From Mytilus trossulus (lineage: Eukaryota > Mollusca > Bivalvia > Mytilida > Mytilidae), in NCBI RefSeq assembly GCF_036588685.1, contig NC_086378.1:47610686-47674685 (forward strand): 64,000 nucleotides of DNA, given 5' to 3'. The translations under genes and the position numbers were made by a program. Below the pieces are notes generated by a model, which searched no databases, was not told the origin of the DNA, and saw only the letters and a program-made list of their open reading frames with translations. Shown here one piece after another: positions 36,120-47,384 of this stretch (within the stretch, counting starts at the first letter, position 1; each line of letters begins with the position of its first letter).

Positions 36120-36342
36120 ATGTTATTGTTGGTTGGTGTGGTTCATAAGCGTTTCTCGTTTCTCTTTTTTATATATAAATTACACCTCTGGTTATACTGC
36201 AATTTTACACTAGTCCTTTTCTGGCCCATCATAACTGTAAGCTGTGAGTCAAGGCTTAATGTTGAAGGCATGTATTTGAGCTATAATTGTGTTAAACATT
36301 GTGACATGGGTGGAGAGTTATCTCATTGTCACAACTGATTAT
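36120..36342 (-). mobile_element. Family B repeat, reverse, degenerate
   Basis: GGTTCATAAGCGTTTCTCGT, GCTTAATGTTGAAGGCATGT and GTGGAGAGTTATCTCATTGT read as the reverse complement of the family B order. Confidence 0.6.
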
Positions 36343-36767
36343 AGTTCTGATATGATTATTTTGAACCATCCTTAAGCAGAACATGAACAAAATGCATTAT
36401 ATTTCTTTGTAATAATAACTTTGGGATAAAGTTGCTTTTTTGTCGGTATTGTTTCCATTTTTACTAACTCATATTAAAATTGTATGAACTCAAATATCAT
36501 AAAGGGCAATCGTTGATACGTTAATTATTCAAATTAACATATAAATAAATGTAAAAAACGTATATTTGTTAAAGTTCGTTTTGTAAGACAAATTATACGT
36601 ATATAGTTCTTCTCTTGTATTCACCGGGCAATTCTAATTTATGTCCTCAGAGATTTTACAAATTTCTCACATCTTGTATTCTTAGTTACAACTGAAATTT
36701 CAAATATATATCTAACTGTATTGTTAAGCAGTATTTACCAGTTATACGGTTACTTGTATTTTCTATG

Positions 36768-37163
36768 TCAACAAAGATACGATATTATGAACATGTTCTT
36801 TATAAACTTTAGCAATGTCCTCACTACCATTATCAACAATATAGTCATACGCACTTTTGCCATATATATAACCTTTATTTGCAAGCTAGCTTTCCTCTTC
36901 AGTAGAAATTCAATAAATCTAAGTTTCTCCAGTCTATTTGAACACCACGTTTCTTGACACACGACAGAGAGAACAGTTGCACCTGCAACATTTTTACAGT
37001 TGATTTGCAGTTTTCCGCCTATTATGATAATTTTTGCAAGTTTAAAATTCTGCATTTCTACGGCAGTGAACAGCATGTCCTGGTCATGTATATTCTGTTG
37101 TTGTTTAAGACTTCTCTTTGCTTTGATCTTTCTACAATACTTAACAGCAATATTTAACAACAT
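36768..37163 (-). CDS. Small ankyrin-repeat protein, frameshifted C-terminus (copy 4)
   Basis: The open frame gives 131 residues: MLLNIAVKYCRK, AKRSLKQQQ, MLFTAVEMQNFKLAKIIII, GATVLSVVCQET, FIEFLLKRKASLQIK. After that the frame leaves the family. The expected IYGKSAYDYIVDNGSEDIAK lies in another frame, ending at a TAG at 36763-36765. The cause is a two-base excess in a TA run near 36867-36875: copy 3 has AAGGATATATATGGC where this copy has AAGGTTATATATATGGC. The real product thus ends in about 33 unrelated residues. It is either a recent pseudogene, a variable allele, or a sequencing slip in the TA run. The start is shared with copy 3. Confidence 0.65.
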   Translation of the reverse strand: MLLNIAVKYCRKIKAKRSLKQQQNIHDQDMLFTAVEMQNFKLAKIIIIGGKLQINCKNVAGATVLSVVCQETWCSNRLEKLRFIEFLLKRKASLQIKVIYMAKVRMTILLIMVVRTLLKFIKNMFIISYLC

Positions 37164-37223
37164 ATCTATTATGTTATAACTACGAGTATCACTTTTTGCA
37201 ATATGTTTTGGAAGCGTTCTGTA

Positions 37224-37233
37224 TTTTTATATA
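37224..37233 (-). promoter_or_regulatory. TATA box of ankyrin copy 4
   Basis: TATATAAAAA on the minus strand, directly preceded by CTATTGGC, which includes an inverted CCAAT element. It lies 61-70 bp before the ATG, as in the paralogues. Confidence 0.65.
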
Positions 37234-37259
37234 GCCAATAGTCGCCTACGTAACTTTAA

Positions 37260-37700
37260 TATATATACATGTATAATGTTTTCAACATTTGCTATGAAAG
37301 TCTAGACGAAACACCTGTATGGCGTATGAAGGTGTTTGTAGTTGTTAATTATATACTTTCCATCCATATAAGACGACGTCTACGAAGAAAGAGTGACCTG
37401 TATTAATGTCCAGCAATTGTATATCAAATAAGGAGACATACCATTTCCAAACACGAATTTGGAAAAATCAAATGGGACCACTTTTAACATAATTATATTG
37501 AATTGATTTTTGTCCCAATATATGTGTTTTGAGCTTTTAAACAAGTTGATGAAAGGTAAATATTACACATCTGGAAGATGACATATCACCTTTTAAATTT
37601 TGTATTGGAAGTATTTTTTATATCATTACTTTGGATAACAATGGATAGATAAACTGTGATATGTGTGCCATGACTTCAGTATAAGAAATTAAAACCAATA
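37260..37700. other. No supported gene
   Basis: The upstream region of ankyrin copy 4. No ORF or repeat of note. Confidence 0.4.
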
Positions 37701-37734
37701 TCTACGCATATATTCCAAAACGTTTCAATGAATA

Positions 37735-38070
37735 TTCAAACTTGTTTATCGAAAATAAACTGACAACGTCATGACTGAAAATGAACACGATAAACATGCA
37801 AACAATAGCACACAAAGCAGAACATAGAATGAGAAACTGAGCATTATGAACCCCACTAAAAACTGGAAGGTTCTCAGTTTCTACGTAGAGTATGCAGATC
37901 CTGCTTCCTCAATAACTTAAGCATATTGATAAGACCGTATGGCAAACTTTTACACTGATGATTATAGAGCAGCAGAGATCTAGAGACATAAGCGAAAACA
38001 TTCTGCAACAAATAAATACAGACAAAACACCCACCCGATGATTAGACTGTCTCGCCTAACGACTCATAAA
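37735..38070 (-). mobile_element. Retroelement 3' fragment, reverse
   Basis: GACAACGTCATGACTGAAAA, GAACCCCACTAAAAACTGGA and TATGCAGATCCTGCTTCCTC. The last is the reverse complement of the GGAGCAGGATCTGCTTA end seen at 3870, so this is the same family as 3535-4080. Confidence 0.55.
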
Positions 38071-38779
38071 TAGGATCTCATCATCAGGGTATTTCATCTA
38101 CGGAATTGAATCTTTGTAGCAAAATTGTTTATAAAATTATTATTTGAAATTCATATTTAGTCAAAGGGTTCATAATATGTTTAGTCGAAATTAGTAAGTC
38201 TCAGTATATTGAGTTAAACTTAAAATAATAACAAGCACAAGCGTAACGTATGTTGACAGCTTAGAAGAAACATTTGATCTGTTTTGATTAATATCCCACA
38301 AATTGAAAGGTCTGTTGCAATAAACAATCTTTTTTCTTAACTAGTTTCTTGGGTATGTTTTAAAAAAAAAACTATTTTTAAATTTTAAAGCTTCACTAAA
38401 CTTGGCTAAATAGGCATTACAGGTGATATCGGAATGCAATATAGTGCACTGAAATTAGTATCGTTTTTGTTAAAACGGTACGTTATATGTCGGTTTTATA
38501 CAAATGAAGATCGATTCAAAGAAAAGTTAATTGATTGGATCTTTTGAAGCACTAGTACATGAGTTTTAGTCTGAAATGGCCATTTTGATCTTAGCATCAT
38601 CTGAAAAGACTTTACGATAATTTGTTTTTTCAAGTCCAGTCTTTGTCTTTATGAGATGGAACACAAAGAGCATAACTGGGAACCAGTATGTAAACAAAAT
38701 TAATTTTCTATGAATATTCTAAATCTCACCCCAAAAGAGGCGTGGTTTGAGAAACAGCTGTATTTACAAAGTGCAACCT

Positions 38780-40255
38780 ATAAATAAATAAAAACTACAG
38801 AAAGTCTGAGCATAGACTAAAAAGATCTTAAGCTTGATTTACTGCAAGCGAATGTAGTGCCAATCTACAATGTGCTTGCTAATACCTACTTTTCTTTTCA
38901 AAATTTTATAACATTTAGTTTTAAGTACAATTTCTTAAAATCTTTTAAAACCCTAGTTTTTTTCAACGTTTTTAATAGACAAATGTTGGCAATGATATAT
39001 GCATGAAAAATACAGAATTAATCATTTCCTGCCATATTTTCAATAGTTCATATATCTCAGATCCATGGACATGGACCTATAGCATTTATAATTTGTTTCT
39101 GTTTCTTAATTCTGTTATTTATATATACATTCAATAACAATTTATGAGTCTTTTTCAAGGGATTGTTATTTCAAAACAGAAGAGCGAACATCCGAAAACC
39201 TCAAACAGTTCATCATTGTGATTTGTTATACAGATGATTTTTTTGCGATGGAAAGGTGTCAGACAATATAACGAATAGATGGTGTTAAAGGTCGTGTCTG
39301 AAACTATAGTCAGTTAATATACCCTTTCACCAAGGCATAATCACATGTTAGATTTAACTCTGGTATTATTAATTACATGGTGTGCTAGAAACCTAATATG
39401 ATGCATACGGGTCAGAAATTTAATAAAGGATGAGAGAGGAGGACGCTAGTGACACATCTGGCTTTCCTTGACTTAATATGGTATAAATGGGGTCAGTACA
39501 TTCAGTATCAGGCTAGGGCGATAGAGGTTAGTGCCATATCTAACGAAATATACGGATTTCAATTAGAGCTAGAAAGATAGAGGTTAGTATCTCATCTGGA
39601 GTTTATGGTTTCCCTAACACGATATATACAGGGTAAGTAAATTATATATATTACTAGAGCGATAGAGGTAAGTAACTCATCTGGAGTTTTGTTTTTTACC
39701 TAATACTATGTATACGGGGTCAGTTAATTCCAAATGGGGCTAGAGCGAAAGAGGTTAGTGTCTCGTCTGTAATGGGTTTTTTTTAACCTAAAACAATATA
39801 TAATGGTAAAAAAAATCAAAATAGGGCTAGAGCGATAGAGTTTGGTGTCGCATTTGGAGTTTTTTTAAACTGATACAATTTGTACGGGCTCAACTAATTC
39901 CATGAAGGGGTAGAGCAATTGGGGTAAATGTCACTTTTGGAGTTTTATTGTTTAGACCTAATACGGTATATACATGGGTAAGTAAATTCCAAATTGGGCT
40001 ACAGCGATATAGGTTAGTGTAACATTTTGAAGTTGTTGCTTTTTTTTTTACCTCATACGATATATATGGGGTCAGTAAGTTCCATATGGGGCGAGAGAGA
40101 AAGACACCTAGTGCAACATATGGAGCTTTTAGGTCTGTATGCATCGTATTAGGTCTTTAACACACTGTTTAACTTATGTATCTTTTTGACTATCTTTATA
40201 TAGTAGTAGATAGATAAAAACTATTTTCGTTGCAAAAGTGAGCAATATAAGTCAC
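38780..40255 (+). repeat. Direct 1.5-kb repeat, left copy
   Basis: Collinear with 42540-44120, from AAATAAAAACTACAGAAA and CAATGTGCTTGCTAATACCT through to ACACACTGTTTAACTTATG. The two copies flank the 86-bp satellite in the same orientation. They are diverged by indels and substitutions throughout. No protein is encoded. Confidence 0.8.
39427..40140 (+). repeat. ~85-90 bp degenerate tandem repeat (left)
   Basis: About eight copies of a unit containing GGGGTCAGTAAATTCCA, CTAGAGCGATAGAGGTTAGT and TGTCTCATCTGGAGTTTTT, with unit marks at 39517, 39569, 39653, 39741, 39827, 39910, 39998 and 40090. The minus ORF at 39890-40144 only reads this repeat. Confidence 0.8.
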
Positions 40256-40484
40256 CAAAGCAATATGTTATGGTTGTTGGAGTATATTATAGTGATTAAG
40301 TCTTCAATATTAAGAGCATACTTGTACTCGTGTTGCAAAGAACCTTGGTGTCACATTTTTAATAAAACATTAAACAGAATTTAATTTTTGAGAATGAGTA
40401 AGGCATGGTCTTAAGTAAGTCTTGGACATGTTTTTCTTTTTCCTTTTAAAGTTTTTAAAAAACAAATAAACTTCATATCCAAAT

Positions 40485-40925
40485 AAAGAAATGTGGTGTG
40501 ATTGTCACGGAGGCAACTACCGCCAAATGAAGTGGATGTTAGAAGTTATAGACAAACTTACGAACATCGAAAATGAGAATATACCGTATAGTCGACTATA
40601 AAAGATCCCGACATAAAAATATAAAACAATTCAATTGAGAATTTGTTTTTTAACAATTTTATAACAAAACAATTTACGAAATACAAAAAAAGTCAGACAT
40701 GAACCATCAATATCCATTAAATTTCATGCTCCTGACTTAAAACACAAGCACATACTGAATGTGGGAAGGTTAAATTTGTTCCTGGGCGCTCAACCCTTGT
40801 CTAACCATAGACAGTGTTGTAACAGCACAATATAAGAACAATTATTATAGTGAAAAACAGTGGAAAAAATCTCAACTCACTAGATCGATACAAAGAAGAA
40901 GAAAAACCAAACACAAACCAGACAT
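40485..40925 (+). mobile_element. Family B repeat, long degenerate copy
   Basis: AAAGAAATGTGGTGTGATTG, GGAGGCAACTACCGCCAAAT, TATAGTCGACTATAAAAGAT and TCAACTCACTAGATCGATAC. It is collinear with 32392-32815 through its full length, including the GACTTAAAACACAAGCACAT block. Confidence 0.7.
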
Positions 40926-41167
40926 GGCAGTGTATATATACATCCCTCATTGCCTAACAATAAACGAGATCCATAGGACATATCGTAGAGTACTCGAGAT
41001 GGTGGCAATGTACGCTTATTTGTGCACAACATCGTGCTGTTAAAATGTTCCCACGTGATTGCTTTAAACCAATGATAATCGTATGAGTGTATATGCGCTA
41101 AGAATATATGAAATCGATGAATATCCGGATTTATCATATTGGATTTGTATCATGATTGTGTTCACAA

Positions 41168-42026
41168 CATTGTACCGTTCGTCTCAACTCGACCGATTCC
41201 GTACCATCATCTAGAAGGAGAGTAGCGGATTCTACCGAGGATTGCCGATTGAACATTGTACCGTTCGTCTCAACTCGGCCGATTCCGTACCCCATCTAGA
41301 ATGAGAGTAGCGGATTCTACCGAGGATTGCCGATTGAACATTGTACCATTCGTCTCAACTCGGCCGATTCCGTACCTTCATCTAGAAGGAGAGTAGCGGA
41401 TTCTACCGAGGATTGCCGATTGAACATTGTACCATTCGTCTCAACTCGGCCGATTCCGTACCTTCATCTAGAAGGAGAGTAGCGGATTCTACCGAGGATT
41501 GCCGATTGAACATTGTACCATTCGTCTCAACTCGGCCGATTCCGTACCTTCATCTAGAAGGAGAGTAGCGGATTCTACCGAGGATTGCCGATTGAACATT
41601 GTACCGTTCGTCTCAACTTGACCGATTCCGTACCATCATCTAGAAGGAGAGTAGCGGATTCTACCGAGGATTGCCGATTGAACATTGTACCGTTCGTCTC
41701 AACTCGACCGATTCCGTACCATCATCTAGAAGGAGAGTAGCGGATTCTACCGAGGATTGCCGATTGAACATTGTACCGTTCGTCTCAACTCGGCCGATTC
41801 CGTACCTTCATCTAGAAGGAGAGTAGCGGATTCTACCGAGGATTGCCGATTGAACATTGTACCATTCGTCTCAACTCGGCCGATTCCGTACCTTCATCTA
41901 GAAGGAGAGTAGCGGATTCTACCGAGGATTGCCGATTGAACATTGTACCATTCGTCTCAACTCGGCCGATTCCGTACCTTCATCTAGAAGGAGAGTAGCG
42001 GATTCTACCGAGGATTGCCGATTGAA
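41168..42026 (+). repeat. 86-bp satellite, ten units
   Basis: Ten units start at 41168, 41254, 41339, 41425, 41511, 41597, 41683, 41769, 41855 and 41941. All are 86 bp except the second (85). Each begins CATTGTACC and contains TTCGTCTCAACTCG, GAGAGTAGCGGATTCTACCG and AGGATTGCCGATTGAA. It is far less AT-rich than its surroundings and nearly identical between units, so it is young or actively homogenised. Diagnostic sites define unit types in the order A B C C C A A B C C, a six-unit period. Since 86 is not a multiple of three, it does not encode a repeat protein. Confidence 0.95.
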
Positions 42027-42284
42027 CATTGTACAGGTTCTATTTACTGTTGTAGAAGGTCCATCTTAGTTCCGTATGCCATAGTTTGAATTAAAAATCA
42101 CACTATGTATCACTGTACCAAACCCCTTTTTAAAAACTCTATGAAGCAGGCACAAATTAGTTTTTACCTGCAAAAAAATCTAAATCAATCAAACAAAAAC
42201 ATACATGTGTGATCAGATTTTCTTATTTTTTACAGTGCCAATTTGGGACTTCGTAGTTAGACTGTTTCGTAAAAATAGTAGTCA

Positions 42285-42355
42285 ATAAAATTAAGAATGG
42301 AAATGGGGAATGTATCAAAGAGACAACAACCCGACCATAGAAAAAACAACAAGTA
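42285..42355 (-). mobile_element. Family A 3' end fragment
   Basis: AAATTAAGAATGGAAATGGG, GAATGTATCAAAGAGACAAC and AACCCGACCATAG are the last ~70 bp of the retroelement in reverse. Confidence 0.8.
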
Positions 42356-42539
42356 TATCAAGTCTATGACTTAAGATTTTATTAAACAGTTTAGCTGTTG
42401 AACATATAATGTATATGCCTTAGTTATTTGATAGATCAGTTAGGTCTTATGACTTAAAAAGGAGTAAAGTGTATCCTTCAGCCCAGTATGCAGGAGATAC
42501 TCCTGTGCTAAGATTGATTAATGGTATCTAAATTTAAGG

Positions 42540-44120
42540 ATAAATAAAAACTACAGAAAAGTCTTAGCCTAGACTAAACAGATCTGAAGCTTGATTGACT
42601 GCAAGAGAATGTAGTGTCAATAAACAATGTGCTTGCTAATACCTACTTTTTTTCAAAATTTTATAACTTTTAGTTTGAAGAGCATTTTTTGGAAAATCTT
42701 ATGAAACCCTTTTTATTTTTTTCAAAGTTTTTGATTGAAAAATTATGCCAATGATGTACGCATGCAAAATATAGAACGAATCATTTCCTGTCATATTTTC
42801 AATAGATCAGATCTAAGAACCATGTACATAGACCTTTTTCATAAAATGTTATTATTTGTTTCTGTTTTTTTTTTTTAATTCTGTTATTTATATACATTCA
42901 ATTTATGACAATTTATGAGATGAGCGAACATCCGGAAATCTCAAATTAATCATCATTGTGATTTGTAATGCAGATGAGTTGATGGCAATGGATAGGTGTC
43001 AGACATATTATAACGAATATATGTTGTTAAAGGTCGTGTCTGAAACTATAGTTAGTTGATATACCCTTTTCACCGATGCATTATCACATGCTTGTTATAA
43101 ATCGGACTTCATTAGTTACACAGTGTGCTAGTGACACAATATAACAGTTATCCATAAAGGATTAAAGAGGAAGACGCTAGTGTCACATCTGGATTTTATT
43201 GACCTTATACGTTATATACAAGGTCAGAAAATTCAATATCGGGCTAAGGCAAAAAAGGTAGGTGCCACATCTTGAGTTTATGGTTTACCTTATAAGATAA
43301 ACGAAATATACGGGGTCAGAAAATTCCAAAAGGGCTAGAGAGATAGTGGTTAGTGTCTCATCTGGAGTTTGTGGTTTACGTAATACGATATATGAGTGGT
43401 AGGTAAATTACAAATATGTTTGAGCGAAAGAACTTAGTGTCAATTTTCGATTTATTTTTTTTAATTAATGCGTAATATACATGTAAGGGGTCAGTAAATT
43501 CATAATATGGCTAGTGCGATAGAGGTTAGTGTCTCATCGGAGTTTTTGCTTTTTACCTTATACTATGTATACGGGGGTCAGTAAATACCAAATAGAGCTA
43601 GAGAGATAGAGGTTAGTGTCTCGTCTTGAGGTTTTTTTATCTAATGCAATAGCGTTATATACGGGGTCAATAAATTCAAAATAGGACTAGAGCGATAGAG
43701 GTTGGTGTCTCATTTTCTTAACTGATACAATGTGTTCGGGGTCAGTTACATCCATAAAGGGGTAGAACGATTGGGGTAAGTGTCACAATTGGTGTTTTTT
43801 GTTTGTTTTTACCTATTACGTTATATACATGGGTCAGATAATTCCGAATAGGGCTAGAGCGATAGAGGTTATTGTCACATTTTGGAGTTGTTGTTTTTTT
43901 TAACTTATACGATATGTACAGGGGTCAATAAGTTCCATATGGGCGAGAGCAAAAGACACTAGTGCAACATATGTAGCTATATAGCTTAATGACCCCGTAT
44001 GCATCGCATTAGGTCACTAGCACACTGTTTAACTAATGTATCTTTTCGACTATCCTCATATGTGAAATGTAGTCAGAAGAAGATTTATAAAAACTATTTG
44101 CAAAAATTATCAATATAAAG
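42540..44120 (+). repeat. Direct 1.5-kb repeat, right copy
   Basis: Partner of 38780-40255, ending near GCATCGCATTAGGTCACTAG and ACACTGTTTAACTAATG. See the left copy for shared landmarks. Confidence 0.8.
43140..43990 (+). repeat. ~85-90 bp degenerate tandem repeat (right)
   Basis: About nine copies of the same unit as 39427-40140, with marks near 43231, 43335, 43420, 43510, 43599, 43686, 43765, 43852 and 43943. Corresponding units across the two 1.5-kb repeats look more alike than neighbouring units, so the tandem array predates the large duplication. Confidence 0.75.
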
Positions 44121-45337
44121 CCGATATATGTACAAGAGCGTTTTTTAAAAAGGCTTACACTTTTATATAATCTTAGTCACTATCCCACCTCTGTACCGTC
44201 AAAGCATATATTTTCATTACCAAGCCCGAGAGGTTAGATATGTTAGAGGTATAAGTTTACATGTCTATCAAAAACCAATGTAATTGTGAATAAAGAATAC
44301 TATTTTTTTTAATTTTTGGTTTTCAATGATGGTAGTCCCGGTTTGGATTATCCCTTAAGGCGGTGCCTAACACTACAGGGTTAAAACTCTGTAAAATCAG
44401 CTAGACATTTTTTTATACGTTACGCTGTTAATGGAATATAAATCTTCTCAATGATTAAAATTAGTGTTTGTCAAACTGCTATAAAACCAGTGTATTTTTT
44501 CTGATAAAATGGTGGGCGTATTACATTTGTGCCGACTTTTAACATTTTTATTCTTTCATTTGCACCGATTTCACTTTTTCATTTAAGCCGATTTTATAAT
44601 TGAACCTAATTGCATTTACAGTTTAAAACAGAAATCAACGCCACTTTGCTTGTTTGAATATTATACTAAGGAAATCGGATACGGGTTACGGAAGCTATAT
44701 TGAAATGATAAGGAATTTAAAAAAAATGTCTGTTTAAACTTTAATTTAAGTGATAGACAGGTTGACGGGCAGAAAAAAAATATACACAACAATATACACA
44801 ATTTAAACGTAACATAATGACTGTTGTTGCAAAAATCAAGGTTCCTGAGCTATTTTAAAAATCGAAGCGAGAGGCTTTTGATATTGCAGCATAAAATACC
44901 CAAAACGTCAAATTTGCAAATTTGGTGTTGAAAATTGGCCTACAAGTTCAAGTCAAAAACAGGTTGCCGGGATGAATTTTGAAACTCGAATGTCCAAAGA
45001 ATAAGCAAGTCAAAGTCGTTGAACTCTAGGTCCCACGTTAACTTGAAATGCTCAAACTTCAAGAAGAATAAACTCACAAAACACGAAATATTCACTATTC
45101 ATTGTTTTGATTTTGACCGCCTGACAACTTTAGGGAAATATCAGAGTGAAAAACAAGGACACTGTGAAGAGCAACTTATAATATCCGTGTTTTAAAGATT
45201 TTAATTATATCAAGCCAGTCCAGTTCTAACTATTATCACGTGGTACAATTCTCATTTACATATTATAAATATCAATTAGCAAAAGCACTACTTATTTCTG
45301 GCTATGGTATCTCTAATGTATGCCCTCTTCCTAGCAA

Positions 45338-45625
45338 ATAAAGGCAACAGTAGTATACCGCTGTTCAAAACTCATAAATCCATGGACAAAAAACAAAATC
45401 GGGGTAACAAACTAAAACCGAGGGAAACGCATTAAATATAAGAGGAGAACAACGACACAACACCAAAACGCAACACACACAGAAATGGACCAAGCATCAG
45501 ACAAAACACCACGAGAATGACAAAGTTAAATACAATACTAAAATGACAACACAACACTCCAGGACCACAACACAAACAAATAGGAGAACATATTAGACAA
45601 AGAAAAACATAATTAATAGATAACA
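45338..45625 (+). mobile_element. Dispersed repeat, family D, nested
   Basis: CAACAGTAGTATACCGCTG, TCCATGGACAAAAAACAAAA, AGAGGAGAACAACGACACAA and ACACCACGAGAATGACAAAG. It is almost identical to 30318-30500. Confidence 0.8.
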
Positions 45626-45654
45626 AAAAGCATCAGGTTTAAAATTCAATACGC

Positions 45655-45800
45655 CAAAAACGCGCCTTGTCCACACAAGACTCACCAGTGAAGCTCAGAT
45701 ATAAAAGATCGAAAGTGAAAAAAGTACAAAGTTGTACAGCACTGAAGATCAAAAGTTGAAAAGGTTTTGCCAAATACGGCATTGTTTTATGCCCGGGATA
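45655..45800 (-). mobile_element. Family C repeat, reverse, nested
   Basis: GTCCACACAAGACTCACCAG, TGAAGCTCAGATATAAAAGA and TTTTGCCAAATACGGCATTG are the reverse complement of the family C order. Confidence 0.75.
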
Positions 45801-45999
45801 AGAACATACTTATTATATAGAACAAAAGTGTTACAAAGTATTGATGAAAATAATTTGCGATTTCTGCCGACAAAAACATCTTTTCTTTGTGGCCGATGGT
45901 ATGCAGGCTCAGAACTGGTGGAGGAAATCCAGTCTGTTTGGCTGAGCACAGAGTATACAGACAAATTATTCATTTTTTTATAAATAAGGCAGTAAGTTT

Positions 46000-46180
46000 T
46001 CTCGTTTGAACTGTTTTACATTGTCATAGGCTTTTTATAGCTGACTATGTATGCGGTATTGGCTTTGTTCAATGTTGAAGGCCCTATGGTTACCTATAAT
46101 TATTTTATGTCTGTGTCATGTTGGTCTCTTGTAGAAAGTTGTCCCATTGGCAATTATACCACATCTTCTTTTTTATTGAG
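46000..46180 (-). mobile_element. Family B repeat, reverse, nested
   Basis: GACTATGTATGCGGTATTGG, CTATGGTTACCTATAATTAT, GAAAGTTGTCCCATTGGCAA and TTATACCACATCTTCTTTTT. The ORF at 46047-46340 merely overlaps it. Confidence 0.8.
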
Positions 46181-47094
46181 TGACATTGGTAAATGGCTAT
46201 CCGAATTGACATTTATTTATAAAGGTTACTCGGGAACACGTGTATTTGTTTTCTTAAAGTACGTGTGTTCAAATAAAAACTGGTTTATGTTTAATTTGAT
46301 TGGACAATCAGTAAGTTACTACCGGTTTAAGTTAAATTAATCATAATAACTTCAAGCAATATTTTTAGCGCTAAAATTATAGTACTATAGTCTAGAATTG
46401 TCATCCGATGTGCGATTAACAGTACAGTTTTTTGTTTAACAACCACCCACCCCATTTAATACTTCATATGAATGTAAATAGTATGTTATGTAGTAAATGC
46501 TAGTAGTTTATATGATACATGTATGTATTACTGTGAAGATTTGTTTCTTCAACTTATAGAAAAAAAATCTATTGTAGATTGTGTTTATATGCGACGGCAG
46601 TGGTCGATGACAGCAAATTGAACATCTCTTTGTTATTTCTAATAAAATAAGCTTTCTGTGCTGTCGGAGCGAGCTGATAACCAGATAACGGTTTTGAGTT
46701 TTACTTTATAAATGCTTTATGTTCGTTTGAAGTATTGAATAAGAACAAAATGACAATTCATATCATTTGCACAATTGATAACGCAAGAGGTAGATGATGA
46801 ATGAAAAATAGCATTCACCTGTAATTTACCTGAATAAAAATCGGCGCAATTGAAAAGAAAAATCAGCGCAAATGAAGTGCAGATCGGCGCAAATGCAAAA
46901 CGCCGAAAATGGTTAGATCAAAATCTTTGATTTTTTTATATTTTTGTAAAAGGGTCAAAGTAGATACTTTGTCAAAAATGTATGAAAATTAAACGAGCCA
47001 AATTTATTTAAGAAAGGTGTTTGGTACCACCTTAAGTAAATGTATTGATATATCATTGATATTCCGCACGGTGTTGGTTTTTTTCTGTCCCTTT

Positions 47095-47345
47095 CTGGTA
47101 CCTTTGATAAATATTGGCATGTCGAAAAGTTCTATTGTATTGTACATGTGTGTTCTTCTCTATTCTGAATGTTCTTGCATTTAATTGTACTGTATTCCTG
47201 GCATGTAATGTTGTAATTTAAGTGTTATATTGAACATTGACATAAAAGCCCAAGGTTTTACTAGCCACACAATCAGGTTCAATCCACCTTTTTTTCTTAA
47301 TATGTTCTGTACCAACTCAGGAAAATTGCAGTTGTTATCTTATAG
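47095..47345 (-). mobile_element. Repeat of family D type, reverse
   Basis: GTGTTCTTCTCTATTCTGAA, GGCATGTAATGTTGTAATTT, CAGGTTCAATCCACC and CAACTCAGGAAAATTGCAGT match the order at 19660-19840. Confidence 0.6.
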
Positions 47346-47384
47346 TTCGTGTATCAAGTAAAAACACAAAAATACTGATCTCCG

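Larger units (their letters stand above)
44355..47035. mobile_element. TTAA-flanked transposon-like element with nested insertions
   Basis: The left end reads TTAAGGCGGTGCCTAACAC. The right end, reverse-complemented, reads TTAAGGTGGTACCAAACAC. TTAA at both ends (44355-44358 and 47032-47035) fits a piggyBac-style target site. Inside both ends lie several copies of a GCGCCGATTT-like motif (44545-44610 in one orientation, 46833-46905 in the other). No transposase is seen. Family D, C and B repeats occupy 45340-46180, so the original element was shorter. Confidence 0.65.

Noticed and set aside
39890..40144. Minus ORF with repeated PIWNLLTP
   Set aside because: It is the complement of the ~88-bp degenerate tandem repeat; the frame is not kept across other units.
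41168..42026. CRISPR-like array
   Set aside because: The repeats are contiguous 86-bp satellite units without unique spacers, and the DNA is eukaryotic.
46047..46340. 97-residue plus ORF
   Set aside because: Half of it is the reverse complement of the family B repeat.
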